A stretch of 64,000 nucleotides of DNA from Tabrizicola_A sp965284335 (GTDB lineage: Bacteria > Pseudomonadota > Alphaproteobacteria > Rhodobacterales > Rhodobacteraceae). The position numbers and the translations under genes are program-made. The notes under the pieces were generated by a model, which was not told the origin of the DNA, ran no database searches, and was given only the letters and a program-made list of their open reading frames with translations. The DNA is taken from the NCBI RefSeq assembly GCF_965284335.1, contig NZ_OZ260076.1. One strand, 5' to 3'. This document shows, piece by piece, positions 40,949 through 51,497 of this stretch (within the stretch, counting starts at the first letter, position 1; each line of letters begins with the position of its first letter).

Positions 40949-42046
40949 TCAGCCATCCTCCAGATGCAAAAGCAGGCTTAAGGCCAAAAGGGCTGCGGCC
41001 AAGGGCGGGCTCCATGCGGCAATCACCAAGGGAATTTGGCCGTTTTCACCCAAAACCTGCGCAAAGTTGCGCAGAAAGAAGATCAAAAAGCCCCCCATCA
41101 AGGCGTAAAGCACCATCTGCCCGGTCTTGCCAAAGCGGGCATGGCGCATGGTAAAGCCCGCCGCCACCAAAACCATCGCGGCCAAAAGCAGGGGCAGGGC
41201 CAGTTCCATCTGATAGCTCAGCCGATAGGCGGTGGCCGAAAAACCGGCCCGTTCCAGTGCTGCGGCCTCTTGGGACAGATCCCAAAACGCCACCGCCGCA
41301 GGAGAGCCCAGCCGCTCTACCAGTTCCGATGGGGTCAGGTCGGTGGGCAGGCTGAGGGGGCCTGCAACGCGCTCGGCTGCGGCTTCGGGATTGGCTTCGG
41401 ACAGATCCCAGCGCTTGGCGTCCTCTAACTGCCAAGCCCCCGGTGTCAGGCGCGCGCGGGTCGCCTCGATCCGGCCGATGATCTGGCCCTGAGGGGAAAA
41501 GAGGTGAAAGCTGACATCGCCAAGCTCTGATCCGGCGGCGGACACGCTGCTGGCATGGATCACGGTTTGCCCCGTGTTGTCGCCTTGTCGCAGCCAAAGA
41601 CCTTCGCCGGAGAGGGACAAGACCGCCGTGCCCGGTTGGCCTGTCGCAGCACTGCGTTGGTCATAGGCCTTTGACATGGCCGCCACGAGCGGGTTGAGAA
41701 CGGTCACCGCAAAGATGCCGATGGCCAAAGCCGTCACAACGGGCGAGACCAAAAACCGCAAGCCCGACCGCCCGGCCGCGCGCACCACCACCAGCTCGGA
41801 TGATTTGGCCAGCCCAAGAAACAGCATGATCCCGGCAAGGACCATCACAAGTGGCAGAATCAGATACAGCGTTTGCGGCACATTCAGCACGGCCAGCACC
41901 ATCGCCTCGCCAAAGCCGATGCCGGGATCCGAATATCGGCGGATCTGTTCGATCAGGTCGATCAGGGTCAAAACGCCCACAAAGACCCCAAACACCCGCA
42001 AGAAACTGCCCAAAAACCGTCGGGCGATGTAAAGATCCAGCGTCAT
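40949..42046 (-). CDS. lptG: LPS export ABC transporter permease LptG
   Basis: 365 residues, inner-membrane permease of the LptB2FGC complex that extracts LPS. Six hydrophobic segments are split by a periplasmic beta-jellyroll (about residues 125-260). The start MTLDLYIARRFLGSFLRVF resembles the YjgQ/LptG family. ATG 42046 overlaps the lptF stop (ATGA). No lptB or lptC is in the window. Confidence 0.92.
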   Translation of the reverse strand: MTLDLYIARRFLGSFLRVFGVFVGVLTLIDLIEQIRRYSDPGIGFGEAMVLAVLNVPQTLYLILPLVMVLAGIMLFLGLAKSSELVVVRAAGRSGLRFLVSPVVTALAIGIFAVTVLNPLVAAMSKAYDQRSAATGQPGTAVLSLSGEGLWLRQGDNTGQTVIHASSVSAAGSELGDVSFHLFSPQGQIIGRIEATRARLTPGAWQLEDAKRWDLSEANPEAAAERVAGPLSLPTDLTPSELVERLGSPAAVAFWDLSQEAAALERAGFSATAYRLSYQMELALPLLLAAMVLVAAGFTMRHARFGKTGQMVLYALMGGFLIFFLRNFAQVLGENGQIPLVIAAWSPPLAAALLALSLLLHLEDG

Positions 42047-43176
42047 GTTGTGCCACCCAAGGCCAAGGCGCTGCGCGCCACGCGGCGGGGACGTTGTGAC
42101 CACCACAGCAAGCCCAAACCCAAAACCACGGCACATGATGGCGCGGCATAGGCCCAGATCCAGCCCCCATCGGAGCGCAGGCCGAGCCCTGTGGCAACCG
42201 ATGACACGCCCTGCACCAGCACCAAAAGCACGATGGCCAGCGCCACCTGACGCCAAAGGCCAAAGCGGCTGAACGATCCCATCAACAGCGCGCCAAAGCC
42301 GATCAAGGCCGCGCCAACAGCAAGAAAGGGTTGGGCAAAGCGGTTGTGCCCATCATATAGAAACGCCGCCCGCGTCGCGCCGGTTTCGGCCAGATCGGCA
42401 GGGCGCGCAGCCAAAAGTGCCGCTGTTGACAGCGCGTCAATGCTGCGATTTGTGGCCACCCTCTCGGGGATCAACCCGCCAAGGTCATAGGTGAAATCAG
42501 TAAACTTCGTCACCGACAGGCGGCGATCCTGCCCGCTTACCTGCTGGACCAAGCCATTGACCATCAGAAGTTTTGGCCCGCTGTCGGTCCGGGCAAAGAG
42601 CGCCTTTTGCGCGGTATAGGTCGTGGTTTGCCCAGCCTTGCGACGGTCGGTCAAAAACAGATCGAGCAATTCGCCCGAAGGCGCCAGTTCGCGCACATAA
42701 AGCGTGATGCCGGGGGCGGGGTGGGTGAATTGTCCATCGGTCAAAAACCGCGCCGTGACGTTTTGGCGAATTTCGGCATAGCGCAGCGTCAGCGCCTCGC
42801 GGCTGGCTGGCACCAAGACATGCGACAAGACCATCAGGGCCAGTGTCACCAACAGGCCAAACACAAGAACGGGACGCGCAAGGCGGAAGGATGAAAACCC
42901 AGTGGCCTGCATCACGACCAATTCGCTGTCTTGCATCAGGCGGTTGGCCACATAAACGGCCGCTGCAAAGGCTGCGATGGGCAAGACAACTCGAATGACA
43001 TTTGGCAAGGTCAGCACTGAAAACTCTAGAAAAACCATCGCTGTCTGACCATCTCCAATCAGCTGATCAAACAACCCCACAGCCCGGTTGACCCAATAGA
43101 CCAGCACCAGCACCAGCGCGAAAAAGCCAAAGACAGCAAGAAGCTGGCCTAGCAGATATCGGTCGAATCTGGGCAA
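42043..43176 (-). CDS. lptF: LPS export ABC transporter permease LptF
   Basis: 377 residues, partner permease to LptG with the same six-helix plus periplasmic jellyroll architecture (start MPRFDRYLLGQLLAVFGFF). The start codon is TTG at 43176 with AAGGA 10 nt upstream; no ATG is better placed. It is the first gene of the leftward operon lptF-lptG-lptD-surA-pdxA-rsmA and is divergent from pepA across 173 bp. Confidence 0.92.
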   Translation of the reverse strand: MPRFDRYLLGQLLAVFGFFALVLVLVYWVNRAVGLFDQLIGDGQTAMVFLEFSVLTLPNVIRVVLPIAAFAAAVYVANRLMQDSELVVMQATGFSSFRLARPVLVFGLLVTLALMVLSHVLVPASREALTLRYAEIRQNVTARFLTDGQFTHPAPGITLYVRELAPSGELLDLFLTDRRKAGQTTTYTAQKALFARTDSGPKLLMVNGLVQQVSGQDRRLSVTKFTDFTYDLGGLIPERVATNRSIDALSTAALLAARPADLAETGATRAAFLYDGHNRFAQPFLAVGAALIGFGALLMGSFSRFGLWRQVALAIVLLVLVQGVSSVATGLGLRSDGGWIWAYAAPSCAVVLGLGLLWWSQRPRRVARSALALGGTT

Positions 43177-43349
43177 GAGACGCTATTCCTTGTGCCTTAT
43201 CCAAGTGTTTTATGCGGGGGACGCTATCAACATTCCTGCCCCGGGAAAACTGCTATCTGGCCATTGGCGCGCGGCTTCGTTAGCTTTGCGCAAAAAGCTG
43301 CGTGCCGAACCAAAGCGGCACCAACACGCCGCACCAATAGGAAGCCCAA

Positions 43350-44840
<1,491 letters not shown>

Positions 44841-44850
44841 TCGGTGCCCT

Positions 44851-44871
44851 TTCCCCTTGGCCCAAATACTC
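44851..44871 (-). repeat. Short, weak copy of the dispersed element core
   Basis: Read on the minus strand: GAGTATTTGGGCCAAGG. It combines parts of both core variants and lacks an obvious hairpin. Between pepA and holC. Confidence 0.4.
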
Positions 44872-44905
44872 AATTGCGCGCTCTCAGCCGCGCGACGGTG
44901 GTGTG

Positions 44906-45367
44906 ATGGGCACGGCGATGTTTTACCATCTGACCCGGTCGGGCACAGAGGAGGTGCTGTCTCTGATCTTGCCACGCGCCTTGGCCGCAGGTTGGCGCGT
45001 GATGCTGCGCAGCCCCGATCCGGCGCGGCTGGAGCGGTTGGATGCACAGCTGTGGACGGAGCCGGAGGATGGCTTCGTGCCGCATGGCCTGCAAGGCGGT
45101 GATTGGGACAGCGAACAACCGGTTCTGCTGGGGTCGGGCGCGGCTGTGAATGGCGCGCAGGGCGTGGTCTTGCTGGATGGCGCTGTGCCGCTGCCGGGCG
45201 ACGAGGGGCTGGAGCGGCTTTGGGTCTTGTTTGATGGCAATGACACGGCAGCCGTGCAGGCCGCACGGGGGCTGTGGACGCATCTGATCGGGCAGGGCAT
45301 GGCCGCGCAGTATTGGTCGGAAGATCAGGGCCGTTGGGCGATGAAAGCCGAAAAGAAGCCGTCTTAA
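44906..45367 (+). CDS. holC: DNA polymerase III chi subunit
   Basis: 153 residues. Chi links the clamp-loader to single-stranded DNA-binding protein. The YHLTRSGTEEVLSLILPRALAAGWRVMLR opening, the LDAQLWTEPEDGFVPHG segment and the LFDGND stretch follow HolC. ATG 44906 directly follows an in-frame GTG (44903); either could start. The gene sits 65 nt after pepA, its usual neighbour. Confidence 0.9.
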   Translation: MGTAMFYHLTRSGTEEVLSLILPRALAAGWRVMLRSPDPARLERLDAQLWTEPEDGFVPHGLQGGDWDSEQPVLLGSGAAVNGAQGVVLLDGAVPLPGDEGLERLWVLFDGNDTAAVQAARGLWTHLIGQGMAAQYWSEDQGRWAMKAEKKPS

Positions 45368-45373
45368 CTTTTG

Positions 45374-45386
45374 TGACGCTGCGTCA
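45374..45386. promoter_or_regulatory. TGACGC-T-GCGTCA palindrome upstream of the RTX gene
   Basis: Perfect 6-bp arms with a single central base, 6 nt after the holC stop, at the left end of a conspicuously AT-rich 207-bp intergenic stretch. Possible operator or 3'-end structure. A CATAAT box at 45449-45454 is a candidate -10 without a good -35. Confidence 0.35.
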
Positions 45387-45574
45387 TTTGTCCAATGTTT
45401 TCGCTAACCTATCCAAAAGGTCAACTGGCTTCTACTACCAAAGTCTTACATAATTTAATATATGAATATTGGTGATGTCGCGTTTCGTGCCGAACGCCCA
45501 CGCCTATGTTCAAGCGTTGCCGCTTAGTGAGTTTTTCATTCATTGATCTGACAATTTTATGAGGGGGTCTTGCC

Positions 45575-48154
45575 ATGGCCACTTTGTCCTTTGTCTTGCC
45601 AAGCAGCGATGTGATCGAGGCCCGGATGTTCGGGGCAAAAATAGGGATGCTGCATGGGCCCGACGATCCCGACCGATACACGCGGGCGATGGAGTATTTG
45701 AACGTCCAAAGCGTTCGCATCGGGGATGAATTGCATTTTGACGTGTCGCGCCCGGATATTGCGGTGACCTCTACCTTGGTGCCGAATGCGCCTGAGCGAC
45801 TGGGGGCGATTGTCACCATTCCAGAGTCTTTGGCTTGGGCGGCAGAAAATAACATGCCGGTGATCATGACCATTCCAACGGTCAATCTGTTCAAGACCGC
45901 GATGGACCCCAATGTGTTTACACCGCGCTCTTTGGATTTGGCCAAGATTGCCGAGGTTAAGGCCTTTATCAAAACCTTGCTGACCAAGGGGGATTCTGGG
46001 CCGGGGGCCTTGGCCGATGCGCCGATTGACGCGATTGAAATCGGCAACGAATATTGGAACGCAGGGCTGACCTCGGTGGAATATGGCCGCTTGGTCAATG
46101 CGGTGGCCATTGCCGCGCAAGAGGCGATGGACGAGCTGGGTATCCCGCTGGCGTCGCAGCCCAAGATCCTTGTGCAGATGGGCGGCGCTTATGCACGGGA
46201 GTTCGGTCAGGCCACCACCGGCGAAAATGCGCGATCTGAAGGACCATTTGCTGATTTGACCTGGTTGCAGAAGGTCGAAAAGTCAAACCTGGATGTCATC
46301 AAGCAGATCTCGGCGCAGGCCTCTGAGGCGATTGATGGGCTGGTTGAGCATTACTACCACGTCAACCCCAGCGATGTGTTCACCAACAGCTCCCGCGATT
46401 TGCGCTTTATCGATGTTGAATGCTCCCATTGGGCACGCGCGGGCTTTGGCGACAAAGAGCTGTATTTCACCGAATGGAACAACAAACAGTGCAACTTTCA
46501 GCAGTTTGGCCTGAAAGGTGCGGGCGTGATTGTTGAGCAGTTTGAAAACATGGCCCGGCTTGGGGTGGATGCGGCCAATTTCTGGCCATTTCAACACAAC
46601 AATACCAATCTGGTCATGGGTTTGCCCGAGGAACCTTTGGTCACTCCGCGCGGTGAAGTGTTCCGCCTGATGGCAGAGTCCTTGCCCGGCACGCGGCTGT
46701 TGGAAAGCGACCTGACCACCGCGAATGGCTATGGCTATGAGCTTGTGGCCTTTGCATCGCGCCAAAAATATGTGTTTTTCATCGCCTCGCGCCGTGAAGA
46801 GGCGCAAACGATCGATCTGGACCTGTCGCAGATCGTAACCTCGAATGCCGATCTGATGGTGCGCAGGGTCGGGATCAACGTTGTCACCAGCAGTTGTCTG
46901 GTCAATCCTGATGCGATTGGGATCGTGACAGAGCTTGGCAATATTGGTCCTGCCTCGGATTTGTCGATTGATCTGGCGGCCTATGAGGTGGCGCAGATCG
47001 TGATCAGGGCAGAACAGGCGCTGACACGGCGCGGAACAGCGGCAAATGAGACACTCCGCGGCGGCGGCGGCCATGACATCTTGCTTGGGGAAGCGGGCCG
47101 CGATGTGTTGATCGCAGAAGGGGGCGATGACACGATCCGGGGCGGCGCGGGCGATGATTGGATTTATGCCGGACAGGGCAACAAGCTGATTTCGGGGGGC
47201 ACGGGCGTTGACACGCTGATCTTCACGGACAATCGCAATGTGAATGTCGATCTTGGTCTGCGCACGCTGCAAGATACTGGCGTGGGCCATATGCGAATTT
47301 CCTTGGTTGAAAACATCACCACCGGGCTTGGCCGCGATCAGATTGTCGGCACAGCGCAGGCCAATGTGATCCGGTCGCAAGGCGGGGATGATCTGATCCA
47401 AGCCGGGGCTGGCAATGACAGCATTTATGGCGGCGCGGGGCGAGACCGGATCATTTACGCATCTGGTGCCGATCGTATCGACGGCGGCAGCGGCGTTGAT
47501 ACCTTGGATTTGCGGGCGCTGAACGGCATCCGGCTGTTTTTGGACAGCGGCGAAAATGCGCATGGTCTGTGGGTGACCAATGTCGAAAACATCATCGCCT
47601 CGGCAGGCGCGGATGTGATACGCGGCACGGCCGCGGCGAATGCGATTTACGGAGGGCGCGGCGATGATCAGCTGAACGGGCTTGCTGGTGCGGATCGCCT
47701 TTATGGTGGGGTAGGGGCAGATCGGCTGATTGGCAGCACAGGAAACGATCAGCTTTTTGGGGGCGCGGGCAATGATGTCTTGGGCGGCGGGCGCGGTGCG
47801 GATCGGCTGTCGGGCGGGATGGGGAACGACATTTTCCGTTATTATTCACCAGAGCAAGGTGGCGATATCATTGTCGATTTTGGTGCGCGTGCGGGGGATG
47901 ATGACCGCTTTTATATCTCGGCGCAGGGTTTTGGCGGCGGGCTGACACCGGGCGCATTGGCGCCGGGCGCGCTGCGGGTGCATGCGATCAACAGGTCCAA
48001 CGCTGTGGATGCGGATGATCGGTTCATCTTTAACAGCGTGACGAACAGCCTGTGGTTTGACGTGGACGGTCGGGGCGGCGAAGAGGCGGTCTTGCTGGCC
48101 AGTTTGCAGGCCAATGCGGCCGATGTGACGGCTGCCGATTTCTGGATCTATTGA
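45575..48154 (+). CDS. RTX-type secreted protein with clan GH-A-like glycoside hydrolase domain
   Basis: 859 residues. ATG 45575 has a GAGGGGG ribosome site. There is no Sec signal, as expected for type I secretion. Residues ~15-470 resemble a retaining clan GH-A glycosidase: IEIGNEYW puts the acid/base Glu159 after Asn158, and LYFTEWN puts a nucleophile candidate at Glu300, with an HYY motif between. Residues ~495-770 carry Ca2+-binding GGxGxDxLx nonapeptide blocks in three groups, and the end (about 770-859) looks like a type I secretion target region. The gene is flanked by an AT-rich promoter region and a strong terminator, so it is a single-gene unit. No exporter genes are nearby. The glycan target is unknown. 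Confidence 0.82.
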   Translation: MATLSFVLPSSDVIEARMFGAKIGMLHGPDDPDRYTRAMEYLNVQSVRIGDELHFDVSRPDIAVTSTLVPNAPERLGAIVTIPESLAWAAENNMPVIMTIPTVNLFKTAMDPNVFTPRSLDLAKIAEVKAFIKTLLTKGDSGPGALADAPIDAIEIGNEYWNAGLTSVEYGRLVNAVAIAAQEAMDELGIPLASQPKILVQMGGAYAREFGQATTGENARSEGPFADLTWLQKVEKSNLDVIKQISAQASEAIDGLVEHYYHVNPSDVFTNSSRDLRFIDVECSHWARAGFGDKELYFTEWNNKQCNFQQFGLKGAGVIVEQFENMARLGVDAANFWPFQHNNTNLVMGLPEEPLVTPRGEVFRLMAESLPGTRLLESDLTTANGYGYELVAFASRQKYVFFIASRREEAQTIDLDLSQIVTSNADLMVRRVGINVVTSSCLVNPDAIGIVTELGNIGPASDLSIDLAAYEVAQIVIRAEQALTRRGTAANETLRGGGGHDILLGEAGRDVLIAEGGDDTIRGGAGDDWIYAGQGNKLISGGTGVDTLIFTDNRNVNVDLGLRTLQDTGVGHMRISLVENITTGLGRDQIVGTAQANVIRSQGGDDLIQAGAGNDSIYGGAGRDRIIYASGADRIDGGSGVDTLDLRALNGIRLFLDSGENAHGLWVTNVENIIASAGADVIRGTAAANAIYGGRGDDQLNGLAGADRLYGGVGADRLIGSTGNDQLFGGAGNDVLGGGRGADRLSGGMGNDIFRYYSPEQGGDIIVDFGARAGDDDRFYISAQGFGGGLTPGALAPGALRVHAINRSNAVDADDRFIFNSVTNSLWFDVDGRGGEEAVLLASLQANAADVTAADFWIY

Positions 48155-48170
48155 CCTGCCGCAAACAAAG

Positions 48171-48197
48171 AAAGCCGCCCCGATTTGGGGCGGCTTT
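48171..48197. terminator. Bidirectional rho-independent terminator
   Basis: An 11-bp stem (AAAGCCGCCCC 48171-48181, GGGGCGGCTTT 48187-48197) with loop GATTT lies between the convergent RTX gene and ndk. Confidence 0.87.
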
Positions 48198-48234
48198 GCC
48201 TTGTATATCATGCTTTTAGCCTGAAACGGCCAAA

Positions 48235-48657
48235 TCAGCCGACCAATTCAAGGCCCGAGAAGAAGAAGGCAATTTCACGCGCGGCCGACTCGGCGCTGTC
48301 CGAGCCGTGGACCGAGTTTTCGCCCTTGGACAGTGCGAATTCCTTGCGGATGGTGCCAGCATCAGCCTGAGCCGGATCGGTCGCGCCCATCACTTCGCGG
48401 TTCTTGGCAATGGCGCTTTCACCTTCCAGCACCTGCACCACCACCGGCTCGGATGCCATGAACGCGCAAAGTTCGCCATAGAAGGGGCGGGCGGCATGTT
48501 CGGCATAAAACGCGCCAGCTTGGGCGTTCGACAGATGGATGCGCTTGGATGCCACGACGCGCAGGCCAGCATCTTCGAATTTGGCAACGATCTTGCCGGT
48601 CAGGTTGCGCTTGGTGGCGTCGGGTTTGATGATCGACAGGGTGCGTTCGATGGCCAT
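48235..48657 (-). CDS. ndk: Nucleoside diphosphate kinase
   Basis: 140 residues, standard length. It transfers the gamma-phosphate between nucleoside triphosphates and diphosphates through a phospho-histidine; the active-site His lies in NSVHGSDS near residue 117. The start MAIERTLSIIKPDATKRN is the family N-terminus, so upstream in-frame codons are excluded. Confidence 0.97.
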   Translation of the reverse strand: MAIERTLSIIKPDATKRNLTGKIVAKFEDAGLRVVASKRIHLSNAQAGAFYAEHAARPFYGELCAFMASEPVVVQVLEGESAIAKNREVMGATDPAQADAGTIRKEFALSKGENSVHGSDSAESAAREIAFFFSGLELVG

Positions 48658-48764
48658 GAGGCTCTCCAGAAATAGGGGGCCGGAATTGGCCCGATGTGAT
48701 GGCGCGGGCACTAGCATGGGAAGATGAAAATGAAAAGAAGCCCGAAGCGGTGCCGAAGAAAGAA

Positions 48765-48829
48765 GGGGGCGCCGCCCCCGTCGCGGCCTTGCCGCGACTC
48801 CCCCGGGATATTTGAGCCACATTGAAGGC
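48765..48829 (+). repeat. Dispersed intergenic element with two hairpins
   Basis: GGGGGC/GCCCCC (48765-48770, 48774-48779) and GTCGCGG/CCGCGAC (48780-48786, 48792-48798) hairpins precede the core GATATTTGAGCCACATTG and AAGGC (48805-48829). It lies between the divergent ndk and ABC-F genes. Confidence 0.65.
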
Positions 48830-48869
48830 ATCGGTTGACCTTCTGACGCCGCTGCGGCATGGCCTGCCT

Positions 48870-50717
48870 ATGCTGAAAATCGAAGACATCACCTATAACG
48901 TCGAAGGCCGCCCCTTGTTCGAGGGCGCATCGGCCACCATTCCCACCGGCCATAAGGTTGGCCTTGTCGGGCGCAATGGCGCGGGAAAAACCACGCTCTT
49001 TCGCCTGATCCGCGGCGAGTTGGCGCTGGAGGGCGGGGCTATCTCGATCCCGTCGCGCGCGCGCATTGGCGGGGTGGCGCAAGAGGTGCCGTCCTCGTCC
49101 ACCTCGCTGTTGGACACGGTGCTGGCCGCCGATACCGAACGCTCGGCGCTGATGGCTGAGGCCGAGACCGCCACCGAACCCCACCGCATTGCCGAGATAC
49201 AGGCGCGGCTCGCCGATATTGATGCCTGGTCGGCTGAAGGGCGGGCTTCAGCGATTCTCAAAGGGCTTGGCTTTGATGCCGAGGCGCAATTGCGCCCTTG
49301 TTCGGATTTCTCGGGCGGGTGGCGGATGCGGGTTGCCTTGGCGGGGGTGCTCTTTGCCCAGCCCGATTATCTGTTGTTGGACGAACCAACCAACTATCTG
49401 GATCTGGAAGGCGCGCTGTGGCTGGAAAGCTATTTGCAGAAATACCCCCATACCGTGCTGATCATCAGCCATGACCGGGGGCTTTTGAACCGCGCGGTGC
49501 AGGGGATTTTGCACCTTGATAACCGCAAACTGACCTATTGGCAGGGCGGCTATGACCAATTCGCGCGTCAGGTGGCCGAACGCCGTCTGGTCTTGCAGGC
49601 CGAGGCGAAAAAGCAAGAGGCGCGGCGGGCGCATTTGCAATCTTTCGTGGATCGGTTCAAGGCCAAGGCGTCAAAGGCTGTTCAGGCGCAATCGCGCGTG
49701 AAGATGCTGGAAAAGATGGAAACCATCACCGCGCCCGAGGATGCCAAGAAGGTGGTGTTCACTTTCCCCGCACCCGAGGAATTGTCGCCGCCAATCATCA
49801 ACATCGAAGGCGGCGCTGTGGGCTATGGTGGCCCGCCGATCCTGCGCAAACTGTCGCTCAGGATTGACCAAGATGACCGCATCGCGCTTTTGGGCCGCAA
49901 TGGCGAGGGCAAATCAACGCTGTCCAAGCTTTTGGCGGGCAAGTTGGAGCCTTGCGAAGGCAAGATGACCAAATCCTCCAAGCTGCGGATCGGCTATTTC
50001 GCGCAGCACCAGGTGGATGAGCTGCATATCGAAGAAACGCCCTTGCAGCATGTCATGCGAATGCGTCCGGGCGAGGGGCAGCCCAAGTTGCGCGCGCGGC
50101 TGGCCAGTTTCGGGCTGATGGCGGATCAGGCTGAAACCGCTGTTGGGCGGCTCTCGGGTGGGCAAAAGGCGCGGTTGTCGCTGTTGTTGGCCACGCTCGA
50201 TGCGCCGCATCTGTTGATCTTGGACGAACCGACCAACCATCTGGACATCGAATCGCGCGAGGCTTTGGTTGAGGCATTGACCGAATATTCCGGCGCGGTG
50301 ATCCTTGTCAGCCATGACATGCATCTGTTGTCGCTGGTGGCGGATCGGTTGTGGCTGGTCAAGGGCGGGGCGGTGACGCCCTATACCGAAGATCTGGAGG
50401 CCTATCGCCGTCAGCTTTTGGCGGGCGATGAGGTGGAAAAGCCTGCGGCGAAGCCGGTGGCAAAACCGAAAAAAGCCAGCCGTGACGAGATCTTGGCGCT
50501 GAAAGCTGAGGTTCGCAAATGCGAGGATCGGCTGACCAAGCTGAATGAAATGCGCGACAGGCTGGCCACCAAGCTGGCTGACCCGGCACTTTACGAAGAT
50601 GGCCGCAAGGGTGAGTTGGAGACCTGGAACAAGAAATACGGTGAGGTAATGGAAGGTTTGGATCGTGCTGAGGCCATGTGGCTGACCGCGCAGGAAAAGC
50701 TGGACGCAGCGGGTTAA
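48870..50717 (+). CDS. ABC-F family ATPase (Uup/YheS-like)
   Basis: 615 residues, two ATPase domains in one chain and no membrane segments. Walker A motifs are GRNGAGKT (34-41) and GRNGEGKS (342-349). Signature motifs (FSGGWRMR, LSGGQKAR) precede LLLDEPTNYLD and LILDEPTNHLD. A charged linker lies between the domains (about 235-285), and a C-terminal Lys/Glu-rich coiled coil (about 535-612) resembles the Uup end. ABC-F proteins act on ribosomes or, for Uup, DNA-related processes; which applies here is unclear. ATG 48870 begins the first ATPase domain. Confidence 0.92.
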   Translation: MLKIEDITYNVEGRPLFEGASATIPTGHKVGLVGRNGAGKTTLFRLIRGELALEGGAISIPSRARIGGVAQEVPSSSTSLLDTVLAADTERSALMAEAETATEPHRIAEIQARLADIDAWSAEGRASAILKGLGFDAEAQLRPCSDFSGGWRMRVALAGVLFAQPDYLLLDEPTNYLDLEGALWLESYLQKYPHTVLIISHDRGLLNRAVQGILHLDNRKLTYWQGGYDQFARQVAERRLVLQAEAKKQEARRAHLQSFVDRFKAKASKAVQAQSRVKMLEKMETITAPEDAKKVVFTFPAPEELSPPIINIEGGAVGYGGPPILRKLSLRIDQDDRIALLGRNGEGKSTLSKLLAGKLEPCEGKMTKSSKLRIGYFAQHQVDELHIEETPLQHVMRMRPGEGQPKLRARLASFGLMADQAETAVGRLSGGQKARLSLLLATLDAPHLLILDEPTNHLDIESREALVEALTEYSGAVILVSHDMHLLSLVADRLWLVKGGAVTPYTEDLEAYRRQLLAGDEVEKPAAKPVAKPKKASRDEILALKAEVRKCEDRLTKLNEMRDRLATKLADPALYEDGRKGELETWNKKYGEVMEGLDRAEAMWLTAQEKLDAAG

Positions 50718-50747
50718 GCCCCGTTCCCCCTTTGCAAAGGAAGCCCG

Positions 50748-51497
50748 ATGTCCAACCTGATGCCCCATCTGCCCGCCGATCTGATCCTGGCCCAGCTGTC
50801 CCGCAGCCCCGGCAATGAGGTGAAATCGGGCAAGTTCGACAGCCCTGAAAGCTCATCCGCTTTGGTGGCCAATGGGTTTGGGCTGTTTTTGGATCGCCCC
50901 GGCGATCTGCCGCCCTTGCCCGGCGTGCCGATGGGGCGGGCGGATGCGGTGGAATTGGAGGCGGAAATGCGCTTTCCATGGTCGGGCGGGCGGCATCCGT
51001 GGCTGGATGTGTCGATCAGCACGCCGACCACGCTGATCGGAGTGGAGTCGAAACGCTATGAGCCGTTTCGTCCTGCCAAGGCGACGGGATTTTCCGAGGT
51101 TTATGATCGCCCCGTTTGGGGGCCGAACATGGGCCGTTATACCCGCCTGATGCATGATCTGGTGGCGGGCAGGGTGGTGTTCCAATCTTTGGATGCCGTG
51201 CAGCTGGTCAAACATGCGCTGGGGCTGCGCACGCGGGCGGAAAAGCGCGCTTTGGGGGCGGTGCTGGTCTATCTTTATGCCGAGCCCAAGCATTGGGCAG
51301 GATCGGGCAAACCGGTTGATGCGGCGCGCATCGCGCTGCATCGGCGCGAGGTGGCGCAGTTTGCCGGGCTGGTGCGTGGCGATCAGGTGGCTTTTGCGCC
51401 CGTGACATGGGCCGATCTGGTGGCGCAATGGGCCAAGACCCCGGCCATCGCCGCCCATGCCGCCGCCTTGACCGACCGTTTTGGCCCGCTGGGTTAG
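50748..51497 (+). CDS. Unrecognised protein with PD-(D/E)XK nuclease-like motif
   Basis: 249 residues, no signal or membrane segment. I do not recognise the family. The stretch PWLDVSIS..TLIGVESKRYEPFR (about residues 84-107) has the spacing of a PD-(D/E)XK core: Asp, a beta-strand, then E-S-K. Upstream ELEAEMRFPWSGGRHPW could supply another acidic ligand. The rest is alpha-helical with an 'LYAEPK' strand. AAAGGAAG lies 4 nt before ATG 50748, and the gene follows the ABC-F gene by 30 nt. Its stop overlaps the convergent transporter gene by 4 nt. Confidence 0.6.
   Translation: MSNLMPHLPADLILAQLSRSPGNEVKSGKFDSPESSSALVANGFGLFLDRPGDLPPLPGVPMGRADAVELEAEMRFPWSGGRHPWLDVSISTPTTLIGVESKRYEPFRPAKATGFSEVYDRPVWGPNMGRYTRLMHDLVAGRVVFQSLDAVQLVKHALGLRTRAEKRALGAVLVYLYAEPKHWAGSGKPVDAARIALHRREVAQFAGLVRGDQVAFAPVTWADLVAQWAKTPAIAAHAAALTDRFGPLG

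Noticed and set aside
47040..47840. Repeated GGxGxD-coding DNA as a possible tandem repeat array
   Set aside because: These are RTX nonapeptide codons within one reading frame; DNA identity between units is low.
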